A stretch of DNA of 64,000 nt, taken from the NCBI GenBank assembly GCA_027603065.1, contig JADGJP010000006.1, positions 682,001 through 746,000 of the forward strand, written 5' to 3'. Position numbers and translations under genes: made by a program. Positions 11,037 to 21,891 of this stretch are shown here, piece after piece (positions within the stretch are counted from its first letter, which is position 1; every line of letters starts with the position of its first letter). This DNA comes from Geranomyces variabilis. Taxonomy: Eukaryota; Chytridiomycota; Chytridiomycetes; Spizellomycetales; Powellomycetaceae. Below the pieces are notes generated by a model that was not told the origin of the DNA, ran no database searches, and worked only from the letters and a program-made list of their open reading frames with translations.

Positions 11037-11390
11037 CATCGTGAATGTTTTTAGGCTGATTCGCGCTGTAAACAGCTGCTTTGTTGATGTGGGCAATTGA
11101 AAAAGCCAGATACAGTCTGGGAGCTGACAGACCCTTCAGCAGGTCCCTGTTGAGAAGTTGAGTGGGCCCCAGTTACTGATTGGCAAGCACGGTCTGGTCG
11201 CAAGCCAACGCCGCTGCAGCAGAAGCAGCGTGCACGGGCAACGGCTGAAATATACGTTGCTGCCACGTGCTGCGATTGCCATATAGATAGGGTACCGGTA
11301 TGATGATCGTGGCTGTGAGCGAGGAATTTGAAAAATGTGACGTGTTCGAACAAAATCTTCGACATAACTTCCCTACATTCCCAGCGCAGC
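11037..11390. other. Intergenic region upstream of the Kv channel gene
   Basis: 354 bases. If the F-box gene ends in the alternative frame, its first 64 bases are coding. The rest holds nothing I can identify and is presumably terminator plus promoter. Confidence 0.3.
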
Positions 11391-14080
11391 ATGGACGGCC
11401 GACGAGGCCCGGATAGGCACGATTTTCGCGGTATGTCGTCCGGCTCCCGCGATCCAAGGCCTCCATCGCCCACAAAAAACGGTCACGGCAATGTGCAATG
11501 GAAGCTCGACAGGCACCGGTATGGCCGTCGGACAGGTGGAAAGGAGGACCTGGTGGCGGGCCAGCTATGTAACTCCACTCTCTTGATCCCCACTGCAGCC
11601 CGCATCAACGAGAGATAAACATCGATGACTCGCTAGGTAAATTTATTCTCTGGATCCTCAATGCAGGCCGCATCAACGAGAGATAAACATCGATGCTTTG
11701 TTAGAAGCGGATCTTGATGAAATTAACATCAAGGACGTTGAGGACGACGTCTTTGGAGTTCGCGGGGACGACGGAATCGATTTTGAGACATATGATACAG
11801 AACTCTCTGGGGACTTCCCATTCGACCGTCATGCAATATCACCAAATCATTCGTCGAGCTATGGCAATGCCACTTGGCGGGAAAAGCTGCAATTCTGGCT
11901 CAACAATCGATGGGTGCATCGCTTTTTCACTGCAGCGCTTCTCGTTTCCCTGGTTACCATGTGTCTCGGGACAGTGGACCAAATTCTCGTAAACGAGGCG
12001 CACACGCGAGCGGTGTATTGTGAGAGGAAGTTGCATTGAGGCTGTGGTCGCTTAGGAATCTGTTTGACAAGATCTGTTTCCAGCTGTTGAGGCGTCTTGC
12101 CTGATCATTGTGCGTACTCCTCATCCACTGTGCGTGCCCTTGCGCTCGCGCGAATAATCCGCACGAACTTGAATGCGCATTCTTCATTGGCGTGCTTAGC
12201 TGACCCTTGCTCTACATCTAGTTTACAATCGAGCTTTTCTTGCAACTCGCCTCCTGCCCTACTATATCAGACGCGTTTTCCGTCGAAAGGCTTATCGATC
12301 TCCTCACCGTGCTGCCGTTTTATATCGATATCGTACGTGCGGCATCGACAGGCCGCACTCTGTATGGGACTACGTACGAGATTGAGGGCGGCGCGTGGGT
12401 GCGCATTATCGATCTAGGACGGTTACTGCGATTGTTTCGGCTATTCCCAAAGAGCGGCAAGGTGAGAAATCGTTTACCATGAGCAGAGATTTGTTCCTGT
12501 TTGTATTGATGTAATACGTCCTTTCTCGAGAATAGCTGAGGATGATGGGACGCGCGTTTAGTACGTTTCAATGCTAGGCCTCTCCAATCCAGCTCGTATA
12601 ACTGGATGTTTGTTGACTTTGCACCGCGCAGCGCAATCCCTTGACGGGCTTTGGCTTTTGTTTATCCTCCTCCCACTCTTGGTTCTTTTGTTTTCGGTGC
12701 TTCTCTTTTATTGTAAGTGACACGAAGTATGGGGTCTGCAGTGTGCCATAACCGCTGACAGTGCTGGGTTGTCCAGCTGAGCAAACGGGCGAGTGGTTTG
12801 ACGAAAAGACCCGACTCTGGTATTACGTGCACAGCGGGAAAGTATCGCCGTTTCAGTCGATCCCTGATTGCTTTTGGTTCGTGCTGGTGACTTTGACAAC
12901 CATTGTGAGTGGCCCTTTCGTTTCTACCTTGCGGTCCCGTTAATTTAAGATGAAACAATGACTGACCGGCGGTCGACAGGGTTACGGAGACGTTGTGCCT
13001 GTGACTTTGGCTGGGCGGATCCTCAGCAGTGGTTTAATGATTACCTCGCTTTTCTTGGTTGCGTTCCGTGAGTCGCGTCGCTATGCCATGCTGACACACA
13101 TCCGTGATCGACTTATGGCGTTGTTTTAACTAATGCCTTCATTTGCAGCTCTCACGATGATCACCAGTCAATACACGCTCGTCGCCAACCGATATGCCGA
13201 AAAGCGCTCCTTCGCACGCATGCAACGCGCCGAGCGCCGCCGCCGGCGAGAGCAGCAACGACAAGAGCACCTCTCTCGCGCGGTCTCCACGAGCGATGGT
13301 TCACTTGTAGAGACCTTCAAGAATAAAGTAAAGGAGCTAGTAGCCAGATCTGGATCAGAAGACTCGCAGCAGGGGGATTCTCTTCGCTTCACGCGGAGCA
13401 TGACCGCACCAGTGGAATCCTCAAAAACGTTGAATGGTTGGGGATCATTGCGAGGATCAGCGATTCGGTTGAAGGGCAAAGCGAGCGATTCGCCATTGAC
13501 ACGGTTTTCGTACGCGCGGCCATCGACGGACGGTACCAGCGCGCGGTTTGGCGCTGGAGGGGAACTGGGCTCGCATGAGCTTAGCGTTTTGCACCCGCAA
13601 GTGGCTGTTGGGCCTGGAACTGTTATTCCGAGCCTGCCGCCAGACGATCCATCGCTGCGACCCCGCCCGCGACTTCTCCGCCAAAGCAGCTCCACGCCAG
13701 ATCTCCTCTCCCTCGCGCGCGCGTCCCCAAAACCACCTCAACTGAACAACAACAACAACACCGCCAATACTCCTGACCCGGCAGACGCCACCGCACAACC
13801 CCAAGAACATTCCCAACAACACCATCCACCACCACTGCAACAAACAAAAAGCATCCTCATCGCGTCCGAACCACGCAGCACCTGGCCCAGCGCCGGCACA
13901 GGCGCCATGATCCAAATCGCACTGGACCCGGGCCTGCTGCCCGCGACGATACCCGCGCGCCACGATTTCCAGTTTTTATATAATTCCGACGGCACGGTGA
14001 GCCGGATCCAGATCCGGTATACGGACCCGGTGCAGATTGATGAGGTTATTCGGGCGTTGCATGCGATTGTGCCAAGGTGA
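11391..14080 (+). CDS. Voltage-gated potassium channel, six-helix Kv type
   Basis: A plasma-membrane K+ channel spread over about eight exons. S1 is WVHRFFTAALLVSLVTMCLG. S2 is VEASCLIIFTIELFLQLASC, formed across an intron. S3 is LIDLLTVLPFYIDIV. S4 is the voltage sensor RIIDLGRLLRLFRLF, with Arg at every third place. S5 lies around 12640-12710 (LWLLFILLPLLVLLFSVLLF). The pore helix and filter FVLVTLTTI/GYGDVVP are split by an intron at 12904-12979. S6 is SGLMITSLFLVAFPLTMITS, followed by a basic, Arg-rich helix and a long Ser/Pro/Asn-rich tail to TGA 14078-14080. I see no T1 tetramerisation or cyclic-nucleotide-binding domain. Exon 1 most likely ends at 11518 and joins 11667 in frame (RHR/PHQRE). 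Ascomycetes usually have TOK channels instead. Confidence 0.85.
11571..11695 (+). repeat. Tandem duplication (68-base period) over a 3' splice site
   Basis: The 27 bases at 11601-11627 recur exactly at 11669-11695. Upstream, 11581-11600 and 11649-11668 match in most positions, and each contains its own GTAA ... TGCAG intron-like run. The copy thus carries both the acceptor and the start of the next exon of the K+ channel gene. Only the second copy reads in frame with the channel. Confidence 0.75.
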
Positions 14081-14420
14081 AGGTGAAAAAGAAAAAAATT
14101 TAATTTCCCATTCTAGAATTATGATATAATAAATTATGATTGAGATAAGGCGGGGGTGTTTTTTTCGTGTGCCTTTTTATAATTTGGCGGGGCCCCACAT
14201 CTCGTTCTTGTTACTTGTGTTCTTCCACTTTCATTTTTGTTCACAGGTGATGATCGGAAAATTAAAAGGTACTTTATTACTGCGTTTATTTTGCGTTTTT
14301 GCGGGCCGGCGCCAGGCCGGCCGCTGTTTTTGAGACAGAGGAGACGAAACAGAAATGGGCTCAAAAGCTTTAGAGAAGTGCCGGCGGATATCCGCGATGG
14401 GCGGACCATAAAACACAAAA
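14081..14420. other. Convergent 3' intergenic region
   Basis: 340 bases between two converging genes, AT-rich at its left end (14091-14135). Presumably it holds both 3' UTRs. No other element was seen. Confidence 0.35.
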
Positions 14421-16464
14421 TCAGTTGATATAGGCCAGTAGAGTCTTGACAACAGCCTCCGGGTCGTCTTCACATGAATAGTGACCTTTCACAAGAAAAA
14501 GAGTTGCAAAAATCAGTTGCCGCTCAAAAAAGCCTGGCGAAAGGCAACGAGCAACCCTTTTTTTTTCTTTTTCTTTTTCCTTACCCGCATTCGGCAGCGT
14601 AACCAACTCCGCACCCATCAACCCTGCCAACCACTTGCCCGCACCGCTCCACACCCGATCCCTGTCACCCACAACCACCAGCGCAGGACAAGTCGTATCC
14701 TCCGCCGCAGCCGCAGCAGCAGCAACACCCGCAGCACCACCACCAATCCACCGCCGTCGACGCCGCACGCGGTCGCAGTATCCCGACCAAAACATTTTGG
14801 CTTGTTCGGCTACGAGTTCGACGGCGTGGTTGTTTGCGAGGAGCGGCGCGAGGAGCGGGGTGTGGGCGCTTAGCCGCGGGAAGATTTCGCGGAGGCGGAG
14901 GACTAGTGGGTCGGAGAAGAGGGGGAGGGGGAAGGAGAGGGGGATGGTTTGGGGTGCGTGGGCGTGCAACAGCGTTGGGTCTACGAAAAGAGAGGGTGGT
15001 TAGGAACGCCCCATCGTAACGCTTGGAAAAAATGATCGTTCGACCCACTTACAAGGGATATCGTAACCCTTGGACTCAGCGACGGTAAGTTTGGTTCGCC
15101 GCGCTGCTCCCGTCACGCATCGCACATGAGTGGAGGGCCGGGTGAGCCGTCGGAAGATATAAAACAAAGACGCCGAAATCAACGACATTTCAATTTCGCG
15201 CGCGGTGGACTCTTCCTATAGCAAATTCAAGAAAAGACAACACCCCGCCACAGTCAGCCCAGATGACATGGTGCGGTTTGCCAAGAGTAAATGAAACACG
15301 TTCTTTGTCTCTTGCGTACCTGATGAGGAGGCCAGAACGAGTTCAAAAACACAGCGCGCCGAACACCCTCGCCCTCGGCTCCTTCAGCAATGGCGTTCGC
15401 GACAACGAGCCCTCCCGTGCCGTGCGCGACTAGAGTAACATCCTCGCCACGTCTGCAAAACATTGCAAGTAGATGCCTGACGGACGCGACTTGCAATTGT
15501 AATAGCGATGCACCGTCTGCAGGGAACTTGTCTGATCGGCCATGGCCTGGCAGATCAACGGCAATCACGCGTAGACCGGCTGCGGTGAGTGGTGGGATGA
15601 TTTTGCGGTAGAGGTAACTCCACGTTAGGGCTATGTGAGGGGTATGAGAGGAAAGAGACAGCCGAGACAGCAGAGAGAGTAGAGACAGCAGGAGAAAGCA
15701 TCAGTAGAGCACCATGAAAAAATTCCCTTCGAACTTTGGTAGCCCATACCTCCATGGACAAGAATTACAGTCTTTTGGCCAGGCGCATCGCTCCTCCCAC
15801 TCTCGACATAGTGCACACGAAGCGGACCCATCTTAAAGTACTGCGGCTCAAAGGGGAAAAACTCTGCCAAGTCCGCAAACTGGGCATCAGGAGTGCGGAT
15901 GACGGCATACTTGTTGATTTTGGGCAGGTAGGGCGAGACGGTGGATGCGGTGCTGTAGAGCGATCCGCCGCTTTCGCTTCCGAGATCACTAGCCATGCTG
16001 ACTGTGCGCGAGAACTTTGGTTTGAAGCCGACCCCGCCGCTGCTCGCGGCGTTGACGTTGTGCGTTGAGCGCGTTGGACTTAGGCTTGGCGGCAAGGTAG
16101 TGGTGGTGGTGGTGGTGGATCCTCCTCCAGCACCACCAGCAGCTGCAGAAACCATAGTTCTGTTTCTCTTGCGCACGACCTGCTCGACGAATCGCTTGGG
16201 TGCAATGCTCTCGTAGGTGTAGCGCATGACAACTAGCGGCTGGAGCGCAACGAGCAGGAGGATGCGCGGGATGCGGAACGACAAGACCGCGTCTGCGGCG
16301 CGGGCAAGCGGGACTAGGACGTCGAAAGCGGGCTTTTTGGTCTGTTTTTTTGAGGTGGTGGAAGCAGGCCTTTTTGACGAGCTGGAGGAAGAGGGCTGAG
16401 CGAGCAGAGGCGAGGTTTCTGTGGCGAGCGGGGGTTCTGCGGCCATGGCGATGACCGTGGTCAT
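14421..16464 (-). CDS. Haloalkane-dehalogenase-like alpha/beta hydrolase lacking the nucleophile, with membrane anchor
   Basis: The N-terminal ~190 residues are Ser/Thr-rich with one hydrophobic segment (IPRILLLVALQPLVVMRY). An alpha/beta hydrolase fold of the haloalkane dehalogenase/epoxide hydrolase type follows: KTVILVHGALTWSYLYRK (oxyanion loop, across an intron), VIAVDLPGHGRSDKF, VTLVAHGTGGLVVA, ALVVVGDRDRVW and NAGHYSCEDDPEAVVK. In this family the nucleophile elbow reads V-x-x-D-W-G-G. Here the Asp is Gly and the Trp is Thr, while the catalytic His and the fold motifs remain. It is therefore probably a non-catalytic or altered protein (inference). Start chosen: ATG 16464, because codons further upstream in this frame contain no ATG. 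Four introns, joined in phase. A (GGT)n run at about 16098-16118 encodes poly-Thr. Confidence 0.8.
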
Positions 16465-17001
16465 CCTGCTAAGTCGGGGGAAGAAGCGTGATGAGGCGCG
16501 AACGAGCGAGCTACCGGGGACCCTGGTGGATAATAACGTTGAATACGGAGAGGAGGGTAGGGGAGCAGCACGACGCCGGCAGCGGGGCGGCCAGGCCAGG
16601 AAACAAGGACGCTGAACGACGATGAGATTTCGGCAAGATGGAGCGGGCTGGCTCAGCGGAGTGAGTGCTCGTGCTGCTGTCTGTGTGCTCGGTGCGGTCC
16701 GATGGAGGGTGAGCAATAGAACAATAGTTGTGCTGGCTGAATGGACTTCGACGTTTTCTGCGTTGCGGACTCGCTGCGTTTAACACGAGGACGACGAGAG
16801 CGACGTCATCTTCTGCTTGGCTTGCATCGCTTTGCTTGTTGACTCTCTGCTGGCGGCCGTCTCCCGATCCCTCATCCTCATCCCCATCCCCATCCGTCAG
16901 TCCCGCACTCCCCACCACACTCTCCCTCAGAAGCACTCCCCCTCCGCCTCCTTCCCACTCCCCCTTCCCTGTCCATATACGCGGCGAATCATTATCAGCA
17001 A
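16465..17001. promoter_or_regulatory. Divergent intergenic region between the hydrolase and glgX genes
   Basis: A 537-base head-to-head gap. The glgX side (16855-16975) is strongly pyrimidine-rich with many CCC and TCC runs, typical of a fungal core promoter and leader. No RNA gene was seen. Confidence 0.4.
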
Positions 17002-19456
17002 ATGGCAATAATCATCGAGGAAGGCAAGCCCTTCCCACTTGGCGCCACATGGGACGGCCTTGGCGTAAACTTTGCCCTCTTCTCCGTCCACGCCACAAAA
17101 GTCGAACTATGTCTCTTCTCGCCCGACGGGCTCGAGGAACTCGAGCGCATCGAGCTGCCTGAATACACCGACGAAATCTGGCACGGCTATCTGCCCGAGG
17201 CGCGCCCAGGAACCGTCTATGGCTACCGCGTTCATGGCCCGTACGAGCCGCACAATGGACACCGTTTCAATCCCAACAAGCTCGTAATTGACCCTTATGC
17301 CAAGGCCTTTGTGGGCAATGTCATCTGGGATGACTGCCTGTTTGGTTACAAAATCGGACACCCGGACAAGGACTTGACATTTGACGACAGAGACAGTGCC
17401 GAATACATGCCCAAGTGCCAAGTCGTTGATCCTGCTTTTACCTGGGGAAAAGAACGGAAACCGGATATCCCGTGGGAAAACACTGTGTTTTGTAAGAAAT
17501 TTGGAGAGAGACATCCGTCGATCGCCGCCTTTACGCCTAACTCTCTCTCTCTCTTCATTCTCGTTGGCTATAGACGAAACACATGTTAAAGGTTTCACGC
17601 AGAGGCACCCGGCTGTACCCGAACACCTGCGCGGCACATACGCCGGCTTGGGTCAAAAGGCAGTCATTGACTACATCAAGACGCTCGGCGTCACATCCAT
17701 CGAGCTGCTGCCCGTGCATTTCTTTATAGACGACAAGTACCTGCTCGACAATAAGCTCGTCAACTACTGGGGCTACAACTCGATCGGTTTTTTTGCACCC
17801 GACCCGCGCTACTCTGCATCGAATCGCGTTGAGGAGTTTAAGGAAATGGTGAGCACGCGACCTGAATTCCTTTAACAGAGCTTGTTGCCCCCCGGGAGCC
17901 GCAAAAATTAAAAAACTGAAACCTCCCCCCTTTTCCTCTGTCGCAAGGTTGCGCGCTTTCATGCTGCCGATATCGAGGTCATTTTGGATGTTGTTTACAA
18001 TCACACCCCAGAAGGCAACGAAATGGGCCCGACTCTTTGCTTCAAAGGAATCGACAACAAGACGTACTACAAAATGTACCACGAGAGCGATCGCTACTAC
18101 GTCAACGACACTGGGTGCGGAAACACGGTCGACTTGTCGCACGGCCGAGTGATCCAACTCGTCCTCGACAGCTTACGCTACTGGGTCGAAGAAATGCATG
18201 TCGACGGCTTCCGCTTTGATCTGGCCACAATTCTCGGCCGTGAGGTCCACGGGTTCAACGAAAACGGCGCTTTCCTCAACAGTGTCAGGCAGGATCCTGT
18301 CTTGTCGAGAGTAAAGCTGATTGCTGAGCCCTGGGATATCGGCCTCGGAGGATACCAGGTCGGTCACTTTGCTCCTGGTTGGGCGGAATGGAACGACCGG
18401 TATCGCGATACCGTCCGCGAGTACTGGAAGGGCGACCAAGGCAAGCTGCCCGAACTCGCGTCGCGCCTCACGGGCTCTGGCGACTTCTTTTACCGCTGCG
18501 GACGCAAACCCTGGGCGTCCGTCAACTTTATTACTGCGCACGACGGGTTCTGTCTCCACGACTTGGTCTCGTATAACGAAAAGCACAACTTTGACAATGG
18601 CGAAGGAAACAACGATGGATCCAACGACAACATGTCGTGGAATCACGGCGTGGAGGGCGAGACCAAGGACCCATACATTATCGAGCTGCGTGAGCGTACC
18701 AAGCGCAATTTTCTCGCGACGTTGCTGTTCTCGCAGGGCACGCCGCTGCTGCTCGCGGGTGACGAGTTTGGGCGGACTCAAGGCGGAAACAACAACACGT
18801 ACTGCCAGGACAACGAAATCAACTGGGTCGACTGGGAAGGGATCACGGAGGACGGTCGTTGTTTGCTGGAATTCACTCGCCGACTGATCGAGCTCCGCCA
18901 GACGTTTCCCGTGTTGCGGAGGAACCGCTGGTACACTGGCGCGTTCAATGAAGAGCAAGGCGTCAAAGACGCGACGTGGGTCACGCCCGCGGGCACCGAA
19001 ATGACTGAAGAAACGTGGATGGACCCCAACGCGCGCTGCATGGGCATCATCTTTGATGGTCGCGCACAAGCCACGGGAGTCAAACGGCCGGGAACAGACG
19101 TCACGGTTCTCGTTATTTTCAACTCGCACCACGATGTCGTGCGCTTTAAACTCCCCTCCGCGGTTGGAGGTGTCCACTGGCAGCTATTTGTCGACACCAA
19201 CCAGCCTAAACTCGTCTCTGCGCCGAGTTTCAAGTTTGGCCACGAGTACGACGCGACGGGTCGCAGTTTCTTGCTGTTTGCGCTGCGCCAGGACGCGAAT
19301 TCCGATAGCGATGCGAATGAGGTTGTGAGGCAGGCGGAGAAGGCTGTTGAGGAGCTTGCGGAGCGTCCGATTGAGATTGGGTCGTCCATGTCGGATGTGG
19401 AAGGTAGTGACGTGGCTGGGCTGGCGAGAAAGAAGTCTCTTGTGCGGCCTGCGTAG
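17002..19456 (+). CDS. glgX: GlgX-type glycogen debranching enzyme (GH13 isoamylase family)
   Basis: Three exons (17002-17491, 17574-17848, 17948-19456) encode 757 residues. The protein hydrolyses alpha-1,6 branches of glycogen. It has an N-terminal CBM48 domain (GATWDGLGVNFALFSVHA) and then the GH13 barrel with all conserved regions: VILDVVYNHTPEGNEMG, the nucleophile Asp in DGFRFDLATILGR, the acid Glu in LIAEPWDIGLGGYQVG, and FITAHDGFCLHDLVSYN. YWGYNSIGFFAPDPRYS and GNNDGSNDNMSWNHG are typical of bacterial GlgX rather than of the fungal two-activity Gdb1. The introns join in frame (VF/YETHVKG and EM/VARFH), so the gene works as a eukaryotic one. The acidic tail (about the last 60 residues) is extra. 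Ancient transfer from bacteria is likely but inferred. Confidence 0.93.
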
Positions 19457-19834
19457 CAATACGCCGCACGACCCACGCCATGACGTCGTGGAAATGGGGG
19501 AATAAATGGGCATGGAAATGGAAATCGGTGGGGGGACGAAGGTCGGTCAGAGACCGTGTGTGTGTGTTTATGTAGATTTGATTTTCGTTTTTAATGAGGG
19601 ATATACCACTTTCGTTTCATTTCTTCTACATAAAGACGGCGTTTCGCCTGAATTTTCTTCGCATCTGGCTATGTTACGCCTCCCCTGTATGTACAGCAAC
19701 CATGGAATGTCGCAAGGTGCAAGGAGCCTGCCCAGCGCCCATCCCTGCCCGAGTCCACCCCGCCGGCGTGTCTGCATTCGGACATTGTTGTGCAGCCGAG
19801 AGAGAATAAAAGAACAAAAAGAACTCTTTCTTCC
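19457..19834. other. Convergent 3' intergenic region
   Basis: 378 bases between glgX and the small membrane-protein gene. A TGTGTGTGT run lies near 19556-19568. Nothing else was recognised. Confidence 0.35.
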
Positions 19835-20149
19835 TCACGCGGACCTCCAATCCATCACCGTCCCCGCTATAAACGCCACACCCGCAACCAGCACCGCAAA
19901 CTTCACAGCGCGAAACACCACACCCGCGGCGCCGCGCAGCATCGCTAGTAGCGCCGCGAGAAGCATGTAGAGCGCGGCGGCGCCGATAAAGAGAATGAGG
20001 AATGTTTCGCGGGTTGGTGGGTAGATTAGGGAGAGGAGGATGTCGGTGTAGTAGGAGGCGGTGGTGGTGGATGATGATGGTGGTAAGCTTGAGGAGTAGG
20101 AGGAGGAGGAGTCGTGGTGGTAGTTGCGGGTTTGTAACCGGTCGGGCAT
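19835..20149 (-). CDS. Small membrane protein, possibly Apq12-like
   Basis: 104 residues in a single exon. A Ser/Thr/Tyr-rich N-terminus is followed by two hydrophobic segments, LILFIGAAALYMLLAALLAM and VKFAVLVAGVAFIAGTVM, separated by a short basic loop (LRGAAGVVFRA), and a short tail MDWRSA. Size and topology recall the Apq12 family of nuclear-envelope/ER proteins involved in nuclear pore assembly, but no decisive motif is visible, so the name is only a suggestion. It ends towards glgX and lies downstream of the PPR gene on the same strand. Confidence 0.6.
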   Translation of the reverse strand: MPDRLQTRNYHHDSSSSYSSSLPPSSSTTTASYYTDILLSLIYPPTRETFLILFIGAAALYMLLAALLAMLRGAAGVVFRAVKFAVLVAGVAFIAGTVMDWRSA

Positions 20150-20394
20150 TTTGCGTTGGGAGATGGGAGTTTTTGTTTTGGGGGCGAGGGGAGGAAAGGA
20201 TGGCGCGCGGTATCGTTTCTCAAGCTAAAATTATGTCCGCCCGTTCGGACGCTTTTCCGAACGCGTGCCGTCAAGCTCCCGATACATATTTACTATAGTT
20301 TGAGCACACCGTGATCGACTTGCGGGAAAGTAACGAGTAAATATCAAGCATAAATATTACTGTGTGCGCTTCTGATAATGTGTATAGATTTTTC

Positions 20395-21891
20395 TTAATT
20401 GAAACCCGCCGCATCTCCACCCGTCGGTTTACTCGCGCCCGTAAATACGTCCAATGCAACACGGTACACATCCTCCGGCAACCGCGCAGATGCGTTCTTG
20501 TCACCACCCGCTGTTGCCGCTGCAACACGTGCCTTCAATTCTGCGACGTCCTTTCCATACGATTCCAGCACAGTCTGCGCCGCGGCCGGGTTGTTGGCCT
20601 TTACAAGCGCGTCCACGATGGCGCCAACGGCCGCTCCTTGACGTGCAGGCGGGATACCCGACGCGCGGATCATGTCACGGAGATATGCTGCGTGCTTGCC
20701 CGCAACATCCGTCGCAAGCGCAGTGACATCGGGCACGCCAATCTCAGGTGTGGCCTTCAGCGCCTGACCGAGCGTCCGCCACGCAAGATCAAATTGCCCG
20801 ACAATTGCGTACGCGTCAATCAGCGCGCTATACATCTCGGGCGAAAACGCAAATCCTTTCACCAGCTCCTTTTTGTAAAAGAACCGTGAGGCGCCTGCTA
20901 CGTCCTTGTTTTTGCCGTGTGCGGCGATGAGATGGGTGTATGTGTCGGCGGATGCCTCGATGCCGGCCTCGCGCATTTGTCGGTAGAAGGAGACGGCATC
21001 GCCCACGTTTCCTCGCACGGCGTGCACGCGAATCATGCCTGTCCATGCGGCGGTGGATTGTGGGAGCCCATGGGTCTTGAGTTCGTTGAAGTACTTGAAT
21101 GCTGAAGTGATGCGGCCTTTAGCGGCGTATCCGTCAATCAGCGCCTCGATAACCCCTGCAGTAGGGCTTGCACCAGCAGCAAGCATTTGCTCGTAGACAT
21201 CCACTGCGGCGTCCATCGACTGCGATTTTGCATAAGAGCGAATGACGGCTGCGTAACCAGCTGGTGATGGAGAGCGCTTTAGCAGCTCGGCGGCTTCGGC
21301 AGAGTGTCCCGCGTCCGCGAAAAGAGTAACAACTGCCTCGCGCACGGGGGCTAAAGTAGCAGATGCCGGCGAGAGTGATGCAGCTGCTTTTGCAGTGCGG
21401 ACGGCAGCGGCAGTGTCTCCCGCCCGGCCCCAGAGTTGAATAAGGGCAGCAAACCCTTCCGGCGTTGCGATCAGTCCATTCGCCATGTTGGCAGTTTCTT
21501 TAACTTCCTCCACGTCCAGCTTCCCTGTGCCAGCCAGTAATATCTTCACTACAGCCTCTGCGTCTGCGCTCGTGACCTCTGCAAGCTTGGCGGGGTCGGC
21601 TGCACACAGCTGGAGCGCCCGTATCGCCGCCTCGCAGTTTCCAAGGGCAATGGCGTTTCGGAGAATGATGGACGGATTGGCTTGCGGGTTGTCAAATGCG
21701 AACGGGTCGGCGATAGTCGCTGTTTCCATTGCCTTTCGCGGGCGGTTGACTCGGCGAGTTGCGGCGGTTGAGCGCGGGAGGGGAGCGGCATGGGTAGTAG
21801 TGGTGATTGAGCGCACTGCCGCAAGCGACCGGAAAGCTGCCGCTGGAAGACGCCGTGTGGCAGCAGCACCGGCAACAAGTGATGAAGCCAT
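20395..21891 (-). CDS. Pentatricopeptide repeat protein, probably mitochondrial
   Basis: 498 residues without introns. The N-terminus (MASSLVAGAAATRRLPAAAF and on through several Arg and Ser) looks like a mitochondrial targeting sequence. The middle holds helical hairpins of about 35 residues: GYAAVIRSYAKSQSMDAAVD, VIEALIDGYAAKGRITSAF, AWTGMIRVHAVRGNVGDAVS, TYTHLIAAHGKNKDVAGAS and MYSALIDAYAIVGQFDLAW. PPR proteins bind organellar RNA and act in its processing, stability or translation. The target cannot be read from sequence. Start chosen at ATG 21891. The frame is open further upstream but without an ATG. Confidence 0.9.
   Translation of the reverse strand: MASSLVAGAAATRRLPAAAFRSLAAVRSITTTTHAAPLPRSTAATRRVNRPRKAMETATIADPFAFDNPQANPSIILRNAIALGNCEAAIRALQLCAADPAKLAEVTSADAEAVVKILLAGTGKLDVEEVKETANMANGLIATPEGFAALIQLWGRAGDTAAAVRTAKAAASLSPASATLAPVREAVVTLFADAGHSAEAAELLKRSPSPAGYAAVIRSYAKSQSMDAAVDVYEQMLAAGASPTAGVIEALIDGYAAKGRITSAFKYFNELKTHGLPQSTAAWTGMIRVHAVRGNVGDAVSFYRQMREAGIEASADTYTHLIAAHGKNKDVAGASRFFYKKELVKGFAFSPEMYSALIDAYAIVGQFDLAWRTLGQALKATPEIGVPDVTALATDVAGKHAAYLRDMIRASGIPPARQGAAVGAIVDALVKANNPAAAQTVLESYGKDVAELKARVAAATAGGDKNASARLPEDVYRVALDVFTGASKPTGGDAAGFN

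Noticed and set aside
16098-16118. (GGT)n run as a regulatory repeat
   Set aside because: It lies inside an exon of the hydrolase gene and simply encodes poly-Thr on the minus strand.
18173-19177. A 334-codon open frame antisense to glgX
   Set aside because: It mirrors the codon bias of glgX on the opposite strand, has no domain, and its residues (Arg/Val-rich) show no protein-like pattern.
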